Below are positions 23,281 through 34,263 of a stretch of 64,000 bases of DNA, in pieces; the stretch's first letter is position 1; each line of letters opens with the position of its first letter. The stretch lies in the NCBI RefSeq assembly GCF_003144195.1, contig NW_020290002.1, positions 310,001-374,000 on the forward strand. Direction: 5' to 3'. The notes under the pieces were generated by a model that was given only the letters and a program-made list of their open reading frames with translations, was not told the DNA's origin and ran no database searches. Origin of the DNA: Ceraceosorus guamensis (lineage: Eukaryota > Basidiomycota > Exobasidiomycetes > Ceraceosorales > Ceraceosoraceae). The position numbers were made by a program, and so were the translations under genes.

Positions 23281-25809
23281 TCACGTTTTGCGTTGCGCAT
23301 CGCAAAGTGCCCTGTTAGCGCTGGGGACATCGCCCATCTGACTCGGCAGCACCTCGAAGGCGGCTACAAGTCCGATGGCCATGTGCTCGCGCAGGTGGCA
23401 ATGACTGTGTGATTGGGAGGTGAATTGGGCGGGGACAGATGAGCGACGTTTGTCGGCCGGTCAGGGTGCCATCCCGACAGTTTTGGCACAGGGACTCACA
23501 ACGTCCATAGGCCAGGGAGATCCAAGGTGAGCCTAATGACTGTCCAGCTGAAGCCAGGCACGGTCCACACGTCTCGTCTCATCGGATTTGGAAAGTCTTG
23601 CTGTAAATCTAGAGACGGTTGATCGTAGCTGAAGAAGCCGGCACCTGTGCCTAATAGTTGGGGGACGTAGCCCTGTCGGAGAGTCCGCATAGCGTCAGCG
23701 AAAGCAAGGTCGAGATTGTCACACTTTTCGCGTGGTCAGAGTAAAGCCAGACGTGTTGCTCACGTGAATGTGCATCGGATGATCTCCTTCGTCCTGCGCC
23801 GTACAAGCAAGAGGTGGATGCTTCAGCAAAGCTGAAGGTCACTGAAGGAAGACGGAAATGCTGGCGGTCTGAGCTCACCTCATTGTTGATGATGAGATCC
23901 ATGACGATGGTCTGGTCGTTCTTGAAGACGAGCTGGTCAGGATATGGCTTCTGCTTCCTCAGTGCCATCACGCTGCTTCCATTAGCCGGCGGCATCTCCC
24001 AAGACGTCTCATTGAAGAAAGCTCGGTAAACGCTGGAGGAAGTCAGGCCGAAGGACACTAGCAGCGTCTCTTGCCTGTCCACCTTGTTTGGGGCCGCGAT
24101 GGGCTGTCGTGGTCGGCATCGTGCAGCAGAAGATGAGCTGAGCGCCGTATGCATCACCAAGCACCTTCAAAAGACTCACGATGAGCGGCACAAGTGCTGA
24201 AGGGTCAAGTGACTGGTCGATCTGGTGGTCTGGCACGGGCAGCGAGGCCGTTGAACCTTCAGGTTCGTCGTGCTTCACGGGCTGCTCGTACTGCAGCACC
24301 ATCGCCTGCTCCTTGATCAAGTGCTCCGGCTCATACCCAAACATGCTATCAGAGAGGTCCGCTTTGATCCTCCACTTCCTTTGCCTTTCCGCTCCTCGAT
24401 CCATTTGCACCAGCACGCTGTACCGCTGAGCGACGGCAAGGGTAATGCTCTTGACGCTATGAGGCACCACTTCTGTCCCATCCGCCTCCACGACGATCAG
24501 CGAGTGACCTTCGATTTCGAAACGGATCTCGGCGAGGGAGCCGACGTTGAGTAGACGTAGACGATATGTCTTGTCGGGCAAGACTGGCAGAGAGGCAGGG
24601 CTGTGTTGCAGTCCACCTGCACAGTGGCCAATGCCATTGACAATGCCACAATCAGGGACCGGCTCATCACCTTGCACTCTGTTGGTAGTTCGTTCGTCCG
24701 GCACGAAGGAAGCAGAGTCAGTTCAATAGCATCGCGACGATGCGCGCACAGTCCACTCACCCGCCAGGTGGACCTTCAAAGGACATGTAGCCCTCCAAGT
24801 AAGCGCCCGAAAGGTCGTTCCAAATGTCGGACATGAGAATCACGCGATCGTGATGGTATCGAGACTGCTGCGCTATCAGAGCGGACTCGGATGGCATCTC
24901 TTCTTTTGCACGCGATCCGGCATGGATCAGCTGCAAGTGATCCTTGGGATCGTGAAGTATGAGAGCGCCGTATAAGCCGTCGCTGTATTGACCTTCAAAG
25001 TGCGCGTGCCACCAATACGTCCCGCTGGTCCTGACTGTCCACTCGTAGGTGAAGGATGCACCGGGTGGAATGGGACACTGGGAAACACCGCTGGTGCCGT
25101 CCATGTAATTCTGACCTGCACCCGACAGGGGCTGACCGTGCCAGTGAATGGCAGTGCCATTCATCATCCGGTTCTCCACCCTCACCACGATCCTGTCGCC
25201 TACGTTGGCTTCTATTGTGGGTCCGGGCGAGTGTCCGTTCACGACCAGCATGCGCTTGGAGACGCCGGCTGGAGCAGCGATCACTTCGGAGATGGTCCAG
25301 TCGTACGTGCGCGTCCGCACGGCTTGGCTCACATCCCACTCGCTACCGCTCGCTCCGAGTTGAAAGACGGAAGGGTCGACGAGGGCGTCGATGGGGCTGA
25401 AGGAGGTCGCATTCGCAGAGCCTTCAGCTTCAATTTCCACAGCGGGCTTGGCTGCCTGCGCGGATCTGTTGGAGTTGCTCAGCAAGGCGAGGAGGAGCGT
25501 CAAGAGCAGTGCGGCAGGGACTACGATGACGCAACATCTCCGAGTCGACCTGCTGTGCGCTCCCCGCCTCCCTTTGCGAGGCGATCCGTCGCTCCGATGC
25601 GCAACGAAAATGCCCTCCGCACCGCCTCTCAGCAAGCTCTCCTGCGCTTCTTCGTCCGCACCGGCTTCAACACCGCGCCCCACACGCTCCGCTTCGCCAT
25701 ACCTCTGCACAGCCGGCTCGTCGCCTTGCATTTCCATCGACCATGCCATGCCCTCTCCATCCTCCGCCTCCGCCTTCTCGTTGGCGTCGTACCCCGAGTA
25801 CAGCGGCAT
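23281..25809 (-). CDS. Membrane-anchored multicopper oxidase (laccase/ascorbate-oxidase/ferroxidase type)
   Basis: Copper oxidase coupling one-electron substrate oxidation to reduction of O2 to water; 699 aa. Exons: 24761-25809, 24180-24678, 23879-24103, 23764-23793, 23500-23672, 23281-23404. All four copper motifs are present: HWHG, HAH (in TYWWHAHFEGQYSDG), HPMHIH (entirely in the 30-nt fourth exon) and HCHLREHMAIGL, where Leu takes the axial type-1 position. The other cupredoxin landmarks are VVNGHSPGPTIEANVGD and EPVPDCGIVNG. Unlike secreted laccases, the protein begins with about 91 hydrophilic residues ending in a basic cluster (RKGRRGAHSRSTRR), then one hydrophobic helix (about 92-111), so a type II membrane protein with the catalytic part outside the cytosol is predicted. 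Laccase versus iron-oxidase activity cannot be decided from sequence alone; no iron permease gene adjoins it. Confidence 0.92.
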
Positions 25810-27193
25810 CGTACATCGAGAGGTGTCGATGGGGTGCGGAAGCTGATGGTCGCGCTTCCCTGATTGCTCTGCGGTGGATTGCCAGCACTGACGATGCAGC
25901 CAAGTGACAGTGTGTGCACGGGTGGAGAGAGAGAGCAGTGAAGTTGGTGGCCGTGCTATCGTGCAAAGCAGATCTCTGTCGTTGTGATCCTCTCACTTCT
26001 GCGACTGCGCACTGTGACCGTATCTTGCGCTGGATCCTCGATTTGAAATCTTGATGCGCTTGCATGCTGCCCAGCCTGCTGCTCTGCTCTCTCTGCAGCT
26101 CGACGTAGAGGCACATACAATACATGCCTTCATCAGTATCACGACTCACGAGTCTGAGTGCCGCGCGGCGGGCCAGGAAGAATTAGCGTCGGAGCCGGCA
26201 TGCAGCAATATGTGAATGAACTTGCACGGCTTTGATTCGTGTTCTAGTAGTGATGCTGCTTCGTGATTATTGATGATACATATGCTGCAATGCATGCTGC
26301 TGCAAGCGCTGATCCGCAAGCCGGCGGCGCAAACGGAGCCGCAGGAGGAGACGCCGCTGAAACTTGTGCACGGCTCACGAACCGCACACTTACCGATAGC
26401 TCTGGGCAGCTGCTATAATCACGAATGTGCTGCTGCATATATATGCTGTCCGCGCAACTTGGTTGTCCTTGCGCGGGGGCGAGCTTCACACTTTGGCGGC
26501 TGAGCTGCTCGATCGATCTGCTTCGGCCTTGCCGGCGAAATAGAGCGCTTGCATGCTGCAGCAGCCTTGAAAGGATGCGCTAGGGAACGTGTTTGAGCTC
26601 GCCAACGGCCGAGACCTGTGTGCGTTGCACTTGACTCACCCCAGCCTTCCTGATGTGAACGCGAATGCTGATCAAGCGAGCGCAAGCTGTTGAGTTCCTG
26701 CTTTGGTTCTGCTGCTGGTCGATGGAGGAATCTGACCGAGTATCTACGATCGCAGACTTAATTGCGGCTTCGATCTTTAAGTTCGCAATTGATATTTGCC
26801 GTCGGCTGCATGGGGGCGGGGCTTCTCAGTGCACGAGATTCTCACAGCATATTATGCGGCTTCGGAGCACGTTCTTCTGAATCAAGGGTCAGGCACCATC
26901 AACCCTTTTTACTGCAAAAGACAGGCGCTAATGTGCGGGTGGCCCATGAAGGCTCTCCGCGGCAATCAGTCGAACTCTCAAGCGTCCTTTGTGTCGCTGT
27001 GCATGCCGGTACCGTTGCACGACACAGCGAATTATTTGCTCTCGAGACGACCGACCAACGAGAAGGCGCCGATTTCCAAGGCCCGCAAAAGATGATCTTC
27101 GCCCACTCAAGCTCTCGACGATCATCCAGGTACTCCCGCTCGCCCCTCCCATCCGATCCCAGCCCATTCTTCTGCCCTTCCTTTCCGGTCAGA
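25810..27193. other. Divergent upstream region of the oxidase and the acid phosphatase
   Basis: 1.4 kb without a recognised gene. An open frame in phase with the phosphatase runs back to 26762, but the signal peptide begins only after 27194, so this part is read as 5' leader. CATGCTGCTGCA-like words recur at about 26280-26310. Confidence 0.55.
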
Positions 27194-28636
27194 ATGAGCA
27201 AAATGTCGCACATCAAAGCAGCGCTGCTGCCAACGCTCGCCCTGATCCTCGCGGCCATTGTGCTGAGCGCAGCTTCCTCTGCAGTGGCTCAACCCGCCTC
27301 GCTGCTGCGTCGCGCCAAGAAGCAGAGCTTCGTTCCTCCCTCTACGTCTCCTGAGGAACAGTCGGATGCGTACCAGGGACGCAATAACGGCACGCTTGCA
27401 CGTCAGCCCATCGTGCCAGGCAAAGCCTTCGACCGCATCATCCATGTTTGGCTAGAGAATACCGATTACTCTGCAGCTGCTTCGCTGGCCACCTTTCAGC
27501 GCTTGCAAAAGCAAGGTCAGACGTTGACCTCTTTCCACGGTGTGACGCACCCTTCGGAGCCGAATTACATGGCCAGCGCTTTTGGCTCCTTCTTTGGTCT
27601 GCACGATGACAACTTTTCGTGGATCCCAAAGAACATCACGAGCGTATACGACTTGCTCGACAAGAAGGGCATCTCTTACGCCTGCTACCAGGAGAACATG
27701 CCTTTTCAAGGTTTCCAGGACTACGACAACAAGCAAAAGAATTACGTCGACCCTAGCGCTCCAGATTACACTTTCTACGTCAGAAAGCACAACCCGTGCG
27801 CTTTCAGCAGCACGTTTGCCAAGCCCGGAACAGAGCGCTACAAGCGCAACAGGAACATGAACGACTTTGCTGCTGATCTCAAAGCCGATGCGCTGCCTCA
27901 GCACATCTTCGTCACGCCCAACATGGACGATGACGGTCACGACAGCGGTATCAGCTACGCCGCTCAGTGGGTCGATTGGTTCCTCTCTGACCTGCTCAAG
28001 AACCCCGTGAGTGCGAGCCGAGCGGGGCGTGAGAGAGGCGATGGCCGCCACCGCGCGCTAACGCCAAGCGTTTCACTTGCCATGTTACCCTTTCCCCTCG
28101 ATCAGCACTTTAACTCTGAGCGCACCCTCGTCGTCCTCACTTTTGACGAGAACGAGACTTACGCAGCAGAGAACCGCATCCTGACGCTGTTGCTTGGCAA
28201 TGCTGTTCCTCAAAACCTGCGAGGCTCCTCTTCTGACCTCTACATGACGCACTACGGCATCCTCGCCACCACGCAAGCCAACTGGGGATTGATGCATCTC
28301 GGCCGCGGAGATGTCGATCCCATCTTGTCCAACATTGTTCCCTTTGTGGCCGAAGCTGCAGGTTACAAGGGTAATGCCCAAGTCCCGTTGGAGAAGCGTC
28401 CGCTGTTGAACCTGACCGGCGTGACTGCAGGTCCATTGACAGAGACGCAGTATCAACCCTTCTTTGCTCCCACCAAGCAAGCCCAAGCTGCAAACGGCGC
28501 TGGAGGAGCCGGCGTCCTCCTCCTGCCCGGTCTGGACCCCAACGCTACCCCCGACAAGGGACCCGCTCCCAAGAACCTCAAGCTCACCGGCGGCTCCAGC
28601 TTCTACAGGAGCCAAGCCAACGTGGCTAAGGACTGA
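27194..28636 (+). CDS. Secreted acid phosphatase / phosphoesterase family (PF04185-type)
   Basis: Phosphate-scavenging phosphoesterase of the fungal acid phosphatase (PhoA/phospholipase-C-like) family, 447 aa. Exons 27194-28006 and 28106-28636. Signal peptide: MSKMSHIKAALLPTLALILA followed by Ala/Ser residues and VAQ, then a dibasic LLRR site that a Kex2-type protease might cut. Family motifs: RIIHVWLENTDY, THPSEPNYMASAFGS, TPNMDDDGHDSG and VVLTFDENETY, which carry the metal-binding Asp/Glu/His residues. Several N-x-[ST] sites fit a secreted glycoprotein. The single 99-nt intron has no in-frame stop, so unspliced RNA would add 33 residues between DLLKNP and HFNSERT. Met 4 (27203) is an alternative start. 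Expression under phosphate limitation is expected from family members only. Confidence 0.9.
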   Translation: MSKMSHIKAALLPTLALILAAIVLSAASSAVAQPASLLRRAKKQSFVPPSTSPEEQSDAYQGRNNGTLARQPIVPGKAFDRIIHVWLENTDYSAAASLATFQRLQKQGQTLTSFHGVTHPSEPNYMASAFGSFFGLHDDNFSWIPKNITSVYDLLDKKGISYACYQENMPFQGFQDYDNKQKNYVDPSAPDYTFYVRKHNPCAFSSTFAKPGTERYKRNRNMNDFAADLKADALPQHIFVTPNMDDDGHDSGISYAAQWVDWFLSDLLKNPVSASRAGRERGDGRHRALTPSVSLAMLPFPLDQHFNSERTLVVLTFDENETYAAENRILTLLLGNAVPQNLRGSSSDLYMTHYGILATTQANWGLMHLGRGDVDPILSNIVPFVAEAAGYKGNAQVPLEKRPLLNLTGVTAGPLTETQYQPFFAPTKQAQAANGAGGAGVLLLPGLDPNATPDKGPAPKNLKLTGGSSFYRSQANVAKD

Positions 28637-29498
28637 AACACTGAGCAAAACCAATCAAATCGATGACCGATGACGCATCTTTGCTTGAAGATTGCCTCAG
28701 TCGATCTTCATCTTCCAACCTCCTCGTCGCACTTGCGCGCAAGGTAGACCACTTGTGACCGGCAGCTGACAATGGGATGCAATTGCCATCGTGAGCAGCA
28801 CTGTCCTGTGCGCATGTGCGTGAGGAGCTTTGAGATTATGTGTGTAGATTCGGCGTGCATCATCAAGGGGTCTGGACGTGTGATGCCGATATGTGACGGA
28901 GCGTGCGGTGAAACGAAGAGTGATGGAGTGATGGAGATGGGAAAAGGTGGGAAGGCTGCATGCATCCGTCCTGTCTCACGGCGGGATGCCACGCCGCGCG
29001 CACACGCCTGCACAGACTCTTGACTCAGCTATAGACTCGATCACGACTATAGAAAGTCAGCAGCAGCAGCAGCAGCAGGGAGGAGAAGTGGCTGTGCTGC
29101 TGGTGTTGTGTGTTCAGAGCATCGCGCGCCCCCGCGCCGCCTGCTCGTGCGGACTTTTCACCGCGTCTTTCGCAGTCCGCCGCGCTGTCGTGCGGACGCG
29201 GGAGGGTTTGTTGCTCTTAATTGTGATTATTGATTCACATGCGTGCTTTGGGTCAGCGTAGTGGCAGCAATTAATGTCGTTCCATTATTAGACGACATCC
29301 TTCTTTATTGCCGACCCAGAATCGCTCATCTGACACTTCCACTCACTATCCCCGCGACTCGCGACTCACACAGCCAAGCTCCCGACACACGGGCCATCTT
29401 TCAGCCCGACTGAAAGCTTCGCTGCTCACACCTCGACGGTTTGCGGTCGCAGACGGGGGCGCGTCACAAGCCCAAACGCGGATCGACAGCTCACAAAC
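28637..29498. other. Intergenic region with a CAG tract
   Basis: Between tandem plus-strand genes. It holds the tract at 29058-29078 and a GC-rich CGCGCGCCCCCGCGCCGCC stretch near 29125. No gene is recognised. Confidence 0.5.
29058..29078 (+). repeat. (CAG)7 trinucleotide repeat
   Basis: Seven uninterrupted CAG units about 420 nt upstream of the uridine kinase start codon, outside any coding exon. Confidence 0.85.
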
Positions 29499-31778
29499 AT
29501 GACCTCTTCTTCTGCGCGCGCCTCGGTGTCGGATGGCGCAGGTCCCAGCACCTCTTTCTTCATTCCTTCTGCGCCCGCTCGAGCTGCTCCCCCAGCAAAG
29601 GACGCGCCAGTCCCACCAGTCCCGCCAGTTGCATCGGAGAGCTCCCACACAGCTGGTCACACGAATGAAGAGGTGGACACGCCGCTGTCTCCTGGCGGCA
29701 GCAGTCGGCATGGAGGTGGATCGACTCTGACGCAGGCTAAAAAGTGAGCATTGTGGGCAATGAAGCAAGAGGTCAGGAAAAAGAAGCTGGCTGACTCGAG
29801 TGCTTCCCATGACTCCCCTCAGCATCGTCATGACAGAGGCTGGCCGAGGATCGTGGTACGATGCCGAGGGGCGGCCGATGGATGCTTACGTCGTGGGAGT
29901 GGCCGGTGGCTCGGCATCGGGCAAGACGTCGGTAGCAAAGTCCATACTACGAGCATTGCCAAACGTTCCCTGGGTGGCCATCGTCTCTCAGGATTCCTTC
30001 TACAAGTCGCTCGACGCGCAGCAGAGCAGATTGGCCCACGCAAACAATTACGACTTTGATCATCCCAACGCCTTCGATTACAAGATCTTGTACGAGTGTG
30101 TCAGGGATCTGAAAAGATCCAGAGCGGTAGAGATCCCGACGTACAGCTTTGTAGAGCATCAGCGAATGAAGCAGACCAGCTACATGTACGGCGCAACGGT
30201 GCTGATCGTCGAAGGCATATTTGTGCTGCACGATCCCGCCATTCGAGACTTGCTGGACCTCAAGATATTTGTGCAGGCAGACAGCGACTTGATGCTGGCC
30301 AGGAGGATACGCAGGGACATTGCTGAGCGTGGCAGAGACGTCGGAGGAGTGCTGGATCAGGTGCGTGTATGCTCTGGTGTAAAGAGCAGCGTTGCGAGGA
30401 GAGAGGGTGACAGTAGCGCTAGACTGACGGCGGTGCCCCGCCCTGCCCCTTTCGCCCGAAGTACTTGCGCTTCGTCAAGCCAAGCTACGACAATTTCGTC
30501 TCCGCCACATCTAAATACGCAGACATCATTGTGCCAGGACAGAGGAATGAGGTGCGCAGGTGGCGCGCCTCGTCGCAGGGTGGGACGTCACTGACATTGT
30601 GGTCCTTGCGCAACCTTCATCCAGGTCGCGATCGACGTCATCTCACAACACATCAAGCGGCAGTTGTCATCTCGAGCTACGCGGCTGCGCTCAGAGCTGT
30701 CAATGACCCCTGCAACTCCACGCAGGGAAGTCCGACAATCGCCCTTCGAGATGAGCCCGTTGCCAATGGCGCGGACAGGCTCCAGCGCTCTTGCGATTCC
30801 CGAGGACCAGCTTCCTCCCAATGTGGATCTGCTCGCTCAGACCCCGCAACTGCAGGCTCTCCTCACTACGATGCACGACAAGACGGTCAGGGGCGAGGAT
30901 TTCATCTTTACCATCGACCGCGTAGCAGCGCTGGTACTGGAACGCGCCACTGTCCATCTACCCCACCGCGAAAAGAAGATCACACTTTTCTCGGGGAAGA
31001 GTCACATTGGATGCGAAGTAGCTGCGGAAAACATCTGCTCCGTGTCGATTTTGAGGAGCGGGGCAATCTTGGAACCTTCTGCCAGGCGAGCCATTCCAGC
31101 TTTGCAAGCAGGCTCTCTGCTCATCCAATCAGATAGGGAAGGGGAACCGAAGCTGTACACTGTCGATCTGCCTCGATTCCTTCGCAGTCCAACGAACGCC
31201 CAATCGGCTTGGGTGCTGCTATTAGACTCTCAATTGGGCACGGGAGCAGCAGCCTTGATGGGCGTTCGGGTGCTGCTGGATCATAATGTCAAGGAAGAGC
31301 ACATCATCTTTGTCACGCTGCTCGCATCTGCACGAGGTGGTGTGCATGCCCTTCATCGAGCATTCCCAAGAGTCAAAATCGTCGTGGGAGGGGTGGACCC
31401 GGATCTGAAGAGGAGGGTTGTACCTGCCCCTCTGATCGTGCCCGAAGCGCATGCAGTGGACCCAAAAGCGGTGCGAGGAAGACCGCCCGCTACATCGAGG
31501 CTCTTGAGAGCGAGAAGCTTTGCACCTCGAAGCGATGCATTCTCCAGCAGCACAGACTCTGCGTGGTCGGCCGACGATGAGGCGCTCACAGACTCTGTGC
31601 ACTCCACGAGGGTGTGTTGGAGCATTGAACCTGGCTGCGGGTGAGTCTTCAAGAGAGTGGCGAGGCGCCATGCGACCATCAGCTTACCGCTGTGCGCCGA
31701 CCATTCGTTTGCAGTAACATGGGCGACCGGTACTACGGTGTCGACAGCTCAAGACAAGATGACTTGCATCCTCTCTGA
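29499..31778 (+). CDS. URK1: Uridine kinase with C-terminal UPRT-like domain
   Basis: Pyrimidine-salvage kinase phosphorylating uridine and cytidine, 650 aa. Exons: 29499-29743, 29823-30360, 30462-30551, 30625-31640, 31715-31778. The first ~80 residues are Ser/Pro/Ala-rich and disordered. The kinase domain starts with the P-loop GVAGGSASGKTSVAK, then VSQDSFYKSL, NYDFDHPNAFDY, PTYSFVEHQR, VEGIFVLHD and RRIRRDIAERGRD; exon 3 completes it with YADIIVPGQRNE. The C-terminal half, after a low-complexity linker, is a uracil-phosphoribosyltransferase-like fold (RAVAAL..., GAILEPSARRAIP, LLDSQLGTGAAALMGVRVLL, VKIVVGGVDPDL) ending in GNMGDRYYGV. This kinase-UPRT fusion is the standard eukaryotic architecture. 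The UPRT half often lacks activity in fusion proteins; I did not establish this here. Confidence 0.93.
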
Positions 31779-31944
31779 ATCTCACACGCACAATCGTGGG
31801 GTGTACAGAGCCCTGCACCCACTCACGTACTTGCGCACCCGACCGAGCCCATCATCTTGCAGCATATCAAGCATCCCACGCAGACACGTCTTGGCATCGC
31901 GTCAATGAGCACATCGACATTGCAATTGAGAACATCAACGCGCT

Positions 31945-32668
31945 TTAAATCCCAGTAGGGTTGCGTGCGGTTGCCTCTTGGTCTGGCTCAAGCGCTTGGT
32001 CCTCCGTCCTAGGCACAGGCTCGGCGCCGGTCGCAGGTTCGCGGATCTGGTCGACTCCACGAGGTGCCGCATCAAAGCCACCCGGGTTGTTTGCGAGTCT
32101 CTGCCAAATCGACGCGAAACATTTCTCAGATTTGTGCGGTCCTTGGCAGGAGAGAGGCTCTTGCACGTGCGTGCAAAAACGGCAGACTCACCTCGTACGC
32201 GGCATCTTCAGGTCCTCCGGCTGTGCTTTCGAACTGATCAGAGGACTGTCCGAGCGACTGAGCCTTGGATGAACCGCCTTCTTCGGGTGGGATCAGCTGA
32301 GGATTTGTTCCTCCACCCGTCTGACCTGTACGTCCTACTTGCACATCTGCACCAGGAAACTCGCCGAGGCCGGACTCGTTCACTATGGGAGGGGTCGAAC
32401 AAGGACGATGAGTCAACAGTTCGTGTAGCTGACCGGTGCAAGCAAGTTGTCTGCTGTTGCCGATGCGTAGGAAGCTACTGCAATTTACAGCACCTCATAA
32501 GGCAAAAGCAAAGCACGACATCCAAAACTCACCACCAGACTGCTCGGAGAGGACGGTGTTTCTGGGATTGTACTTGTCCTTGGTAAAGTTTGAGTCCTTG
32601 CTGGACAGGCTCGCAGCTTGCTCCTGAATGATCTGCTCATTGCTCTTGCCTGCGTATTCTTCCGACAT
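31945..32668 (-). CDS. Small hydrophilic protein of unknown function, three exons
   Basis: 168-residue model: exons 32533-32668, 32192-32382 and 31945-32124, in phase throughout. The start MSEEYAGKSNEQIIQEQ is the first ATG. The protein is highly charged, has no signal peptide or membrane helix, and contains SLSSKDSNFTKDKYNPRN, a central VNESGLGEFPGADVQVGRTG segment and a C-terminal IWQRLANNPGGFDAAPRGVD segment. The Gly/Asp/Glu/Gln richness recalls stress-induced intrinsically disordered proteins, but I recognise no family. The exon 3 acceptor (AATCTGAG) is weak and was chosen only because it keeps the frame. It lies tail to tail with the uridine kinase gene, 166 nt apart. Confidence 0.6.
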
Positions 32669-33569
32669 GATGGGCAAAGTAGGGGTAGGGGGCTCAAAGA
32701 TGATTCGTACCGGTCTGCTCTGAGTATGCTGAGTTGTTGTGGTGCTGAAGAAGGTGTCGTGGGTCAGGCTACGTCATCTACTCTCATTTTAAGTCGACAC
32801 CGATGACATCTGCTGCGAGCTTTCGTCGAATCAAAGAACACCTCGCTTGACCTTCTCGACACATCGCTGCACCTTGACACCACTTTTGGCTGTGACTTCT
32901 GCTGCAAGCAAGAATCGGCTGACCCAACTTGTCGACGTCACGCGAGCCGTGCACTTCGTTCACTCTTGCTCCTAGCGTCACACTCGTGACTCGTAGCAGC
33001 GAATTAGCGTTATACCTTCGCGGCGGTCAGTCCTGAAATCACGCGCAAGACAGGTGGAGCTGGATCTCCATCAGTCACCGTGTGAATACCGGAAGGTCAG
33101 CTGCCGTGATCTCGCTGCCGTGCGCAGGGTCCAGTTTGCAAAGATGCTGATCGTGTCGACGCGTCTATCGCGTCGACGCGCAGTCTGATCGGCTCGAGCA
33201 GCCCGATCAAAGGCTGCAGCGACAGCGATTGTACAAATGCTGCTGCAAGGTGCTTCGCGGCAAAGCTAGTCAGAAGATAAATCTCGATGCCTCACGTACC
33301 GTCAGGCGCTCGGCTCGCTCTACGATCATGCGATTCAAGAGTACCAGGCGGCGCCCACGTCATCATTACTGAAGCAACCAAGCGAGAAAAACGAATTTCC
33401 GATGACACACGGTCATCACTTTGAGCCATCAAGACGGAAGAATCACGATGACATTTCGTTTGAATAAGTCGATTCGACCATCCGGGTACGACAGATTAGG
33501 TGACAAAATTAAGCGGGCCATGGACACGGAGCAGCTGCTGCATTCACTGCGCTGCGCCCGTATCGAAGC
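32669..33569. other. Intergenic region
   Basis: Between two minus-strand genes. The only structural feature seen is a 9-bp perfect inverted repeat GTCGACGCG-tctat-CGCGTCGAC at 33155-33177. No gene is recognised. Confidence 0.5.
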
Positions 33570-34263
33570 TTAGGCGTAGGCAGTGACAGCCTCGGCGAGG
33601 TCAGCGTTGACCTTGTCGAGCAGACTGGAAGCGTCGGTCTGGAGGGATGCGGGGGTCTTGCTCAGCAGAGCGGCGCCGTAGAGCTTGGTGTCGCGGGCGA
33701 GGTTGTTGGTGTCGTCGCGGGCAAGACCAGTCACACCGAGACGGTCAAAGTTCTACAGACGGGCCAGACAAGTATGGATCGTCAGTCACAAGCACACCAG
33801 TCTAAACAGCTCCAAATGCATGCGAGCTGACTCACGGGCTTCTGGGCAATGAGCCTCTGGCTGGCGGACTTGACGTTCACCTCGGTACCGGTGAGTGTGT
33901 TGAGGACCTCCTGGGCGTCGGCCTCGGAGACCTCGTCAGCGGAAAGCGCGTTGACGTTGTTGGTGGCAGTCTTGATGGTGTTGTCAAGGTTGACAGCAGA
34001 CTGGTGAATGCCCAGGGCAGAGAAGTAGTTCAAGTTCTGAGCAGCAAGGTCGTTGTTGAGCTGCGATACGAAGGTGGAGGGAGTCAAGTCGTACGGGCTG
34101 TGAGTACATTGCGATGAATAGGCGCGGGCAGCCGTCAATCGTCGCTCACCTTGGCGACACCAGCGTCAATGGCGGCAACGTCCCTCTTGACCTGAGCAAC
34201 GTCGGCAGAGACGAAAGCGGCGGCCACGGCCAGGAGAAGAGCAGCGGAGACGGCGAACTTCAT
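33570..34263 (-). CDS. Secreted HsbA-type hydrophobic-surface-binding protein
   Basis: Small secreted helical protein of the HsbA/cell-wall galactomannoprotein family, which in Aspergillus binds hydrophobic surfaces and recruits cutinase. 173 aa from exons 34150-34263, 33836-34060 and 33570-33752. The signal peptide MKFAVSAALLLAVAAAFVSA precedes DVAQVKRDVAAIDAGVAK; the rest is a set of amphipathic helices (NLDNTIKTATNNVNALSADE, TKLYGAALLSKTPASLQTDA, LLDKVNADLAEAVTAYA). There are no cysteines in the mature protein. The acceptor at 34061 was chosen because the nearer CAG at 34098 gives the wrong phase. Codon use is strongly biased (GTC, GCC, AAG, CTC), suggesting high expression. The family assignment is by pattern. 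Confidence 0.82.

Noticed and set aside
26762-27193. In-frame N-terminal extension of the acid phosphatase (144 codons)
   Set aside because: A typical signal peptide starts at 27194/27203; the upstream residues have non-coding composition and would bury the signal peptide.
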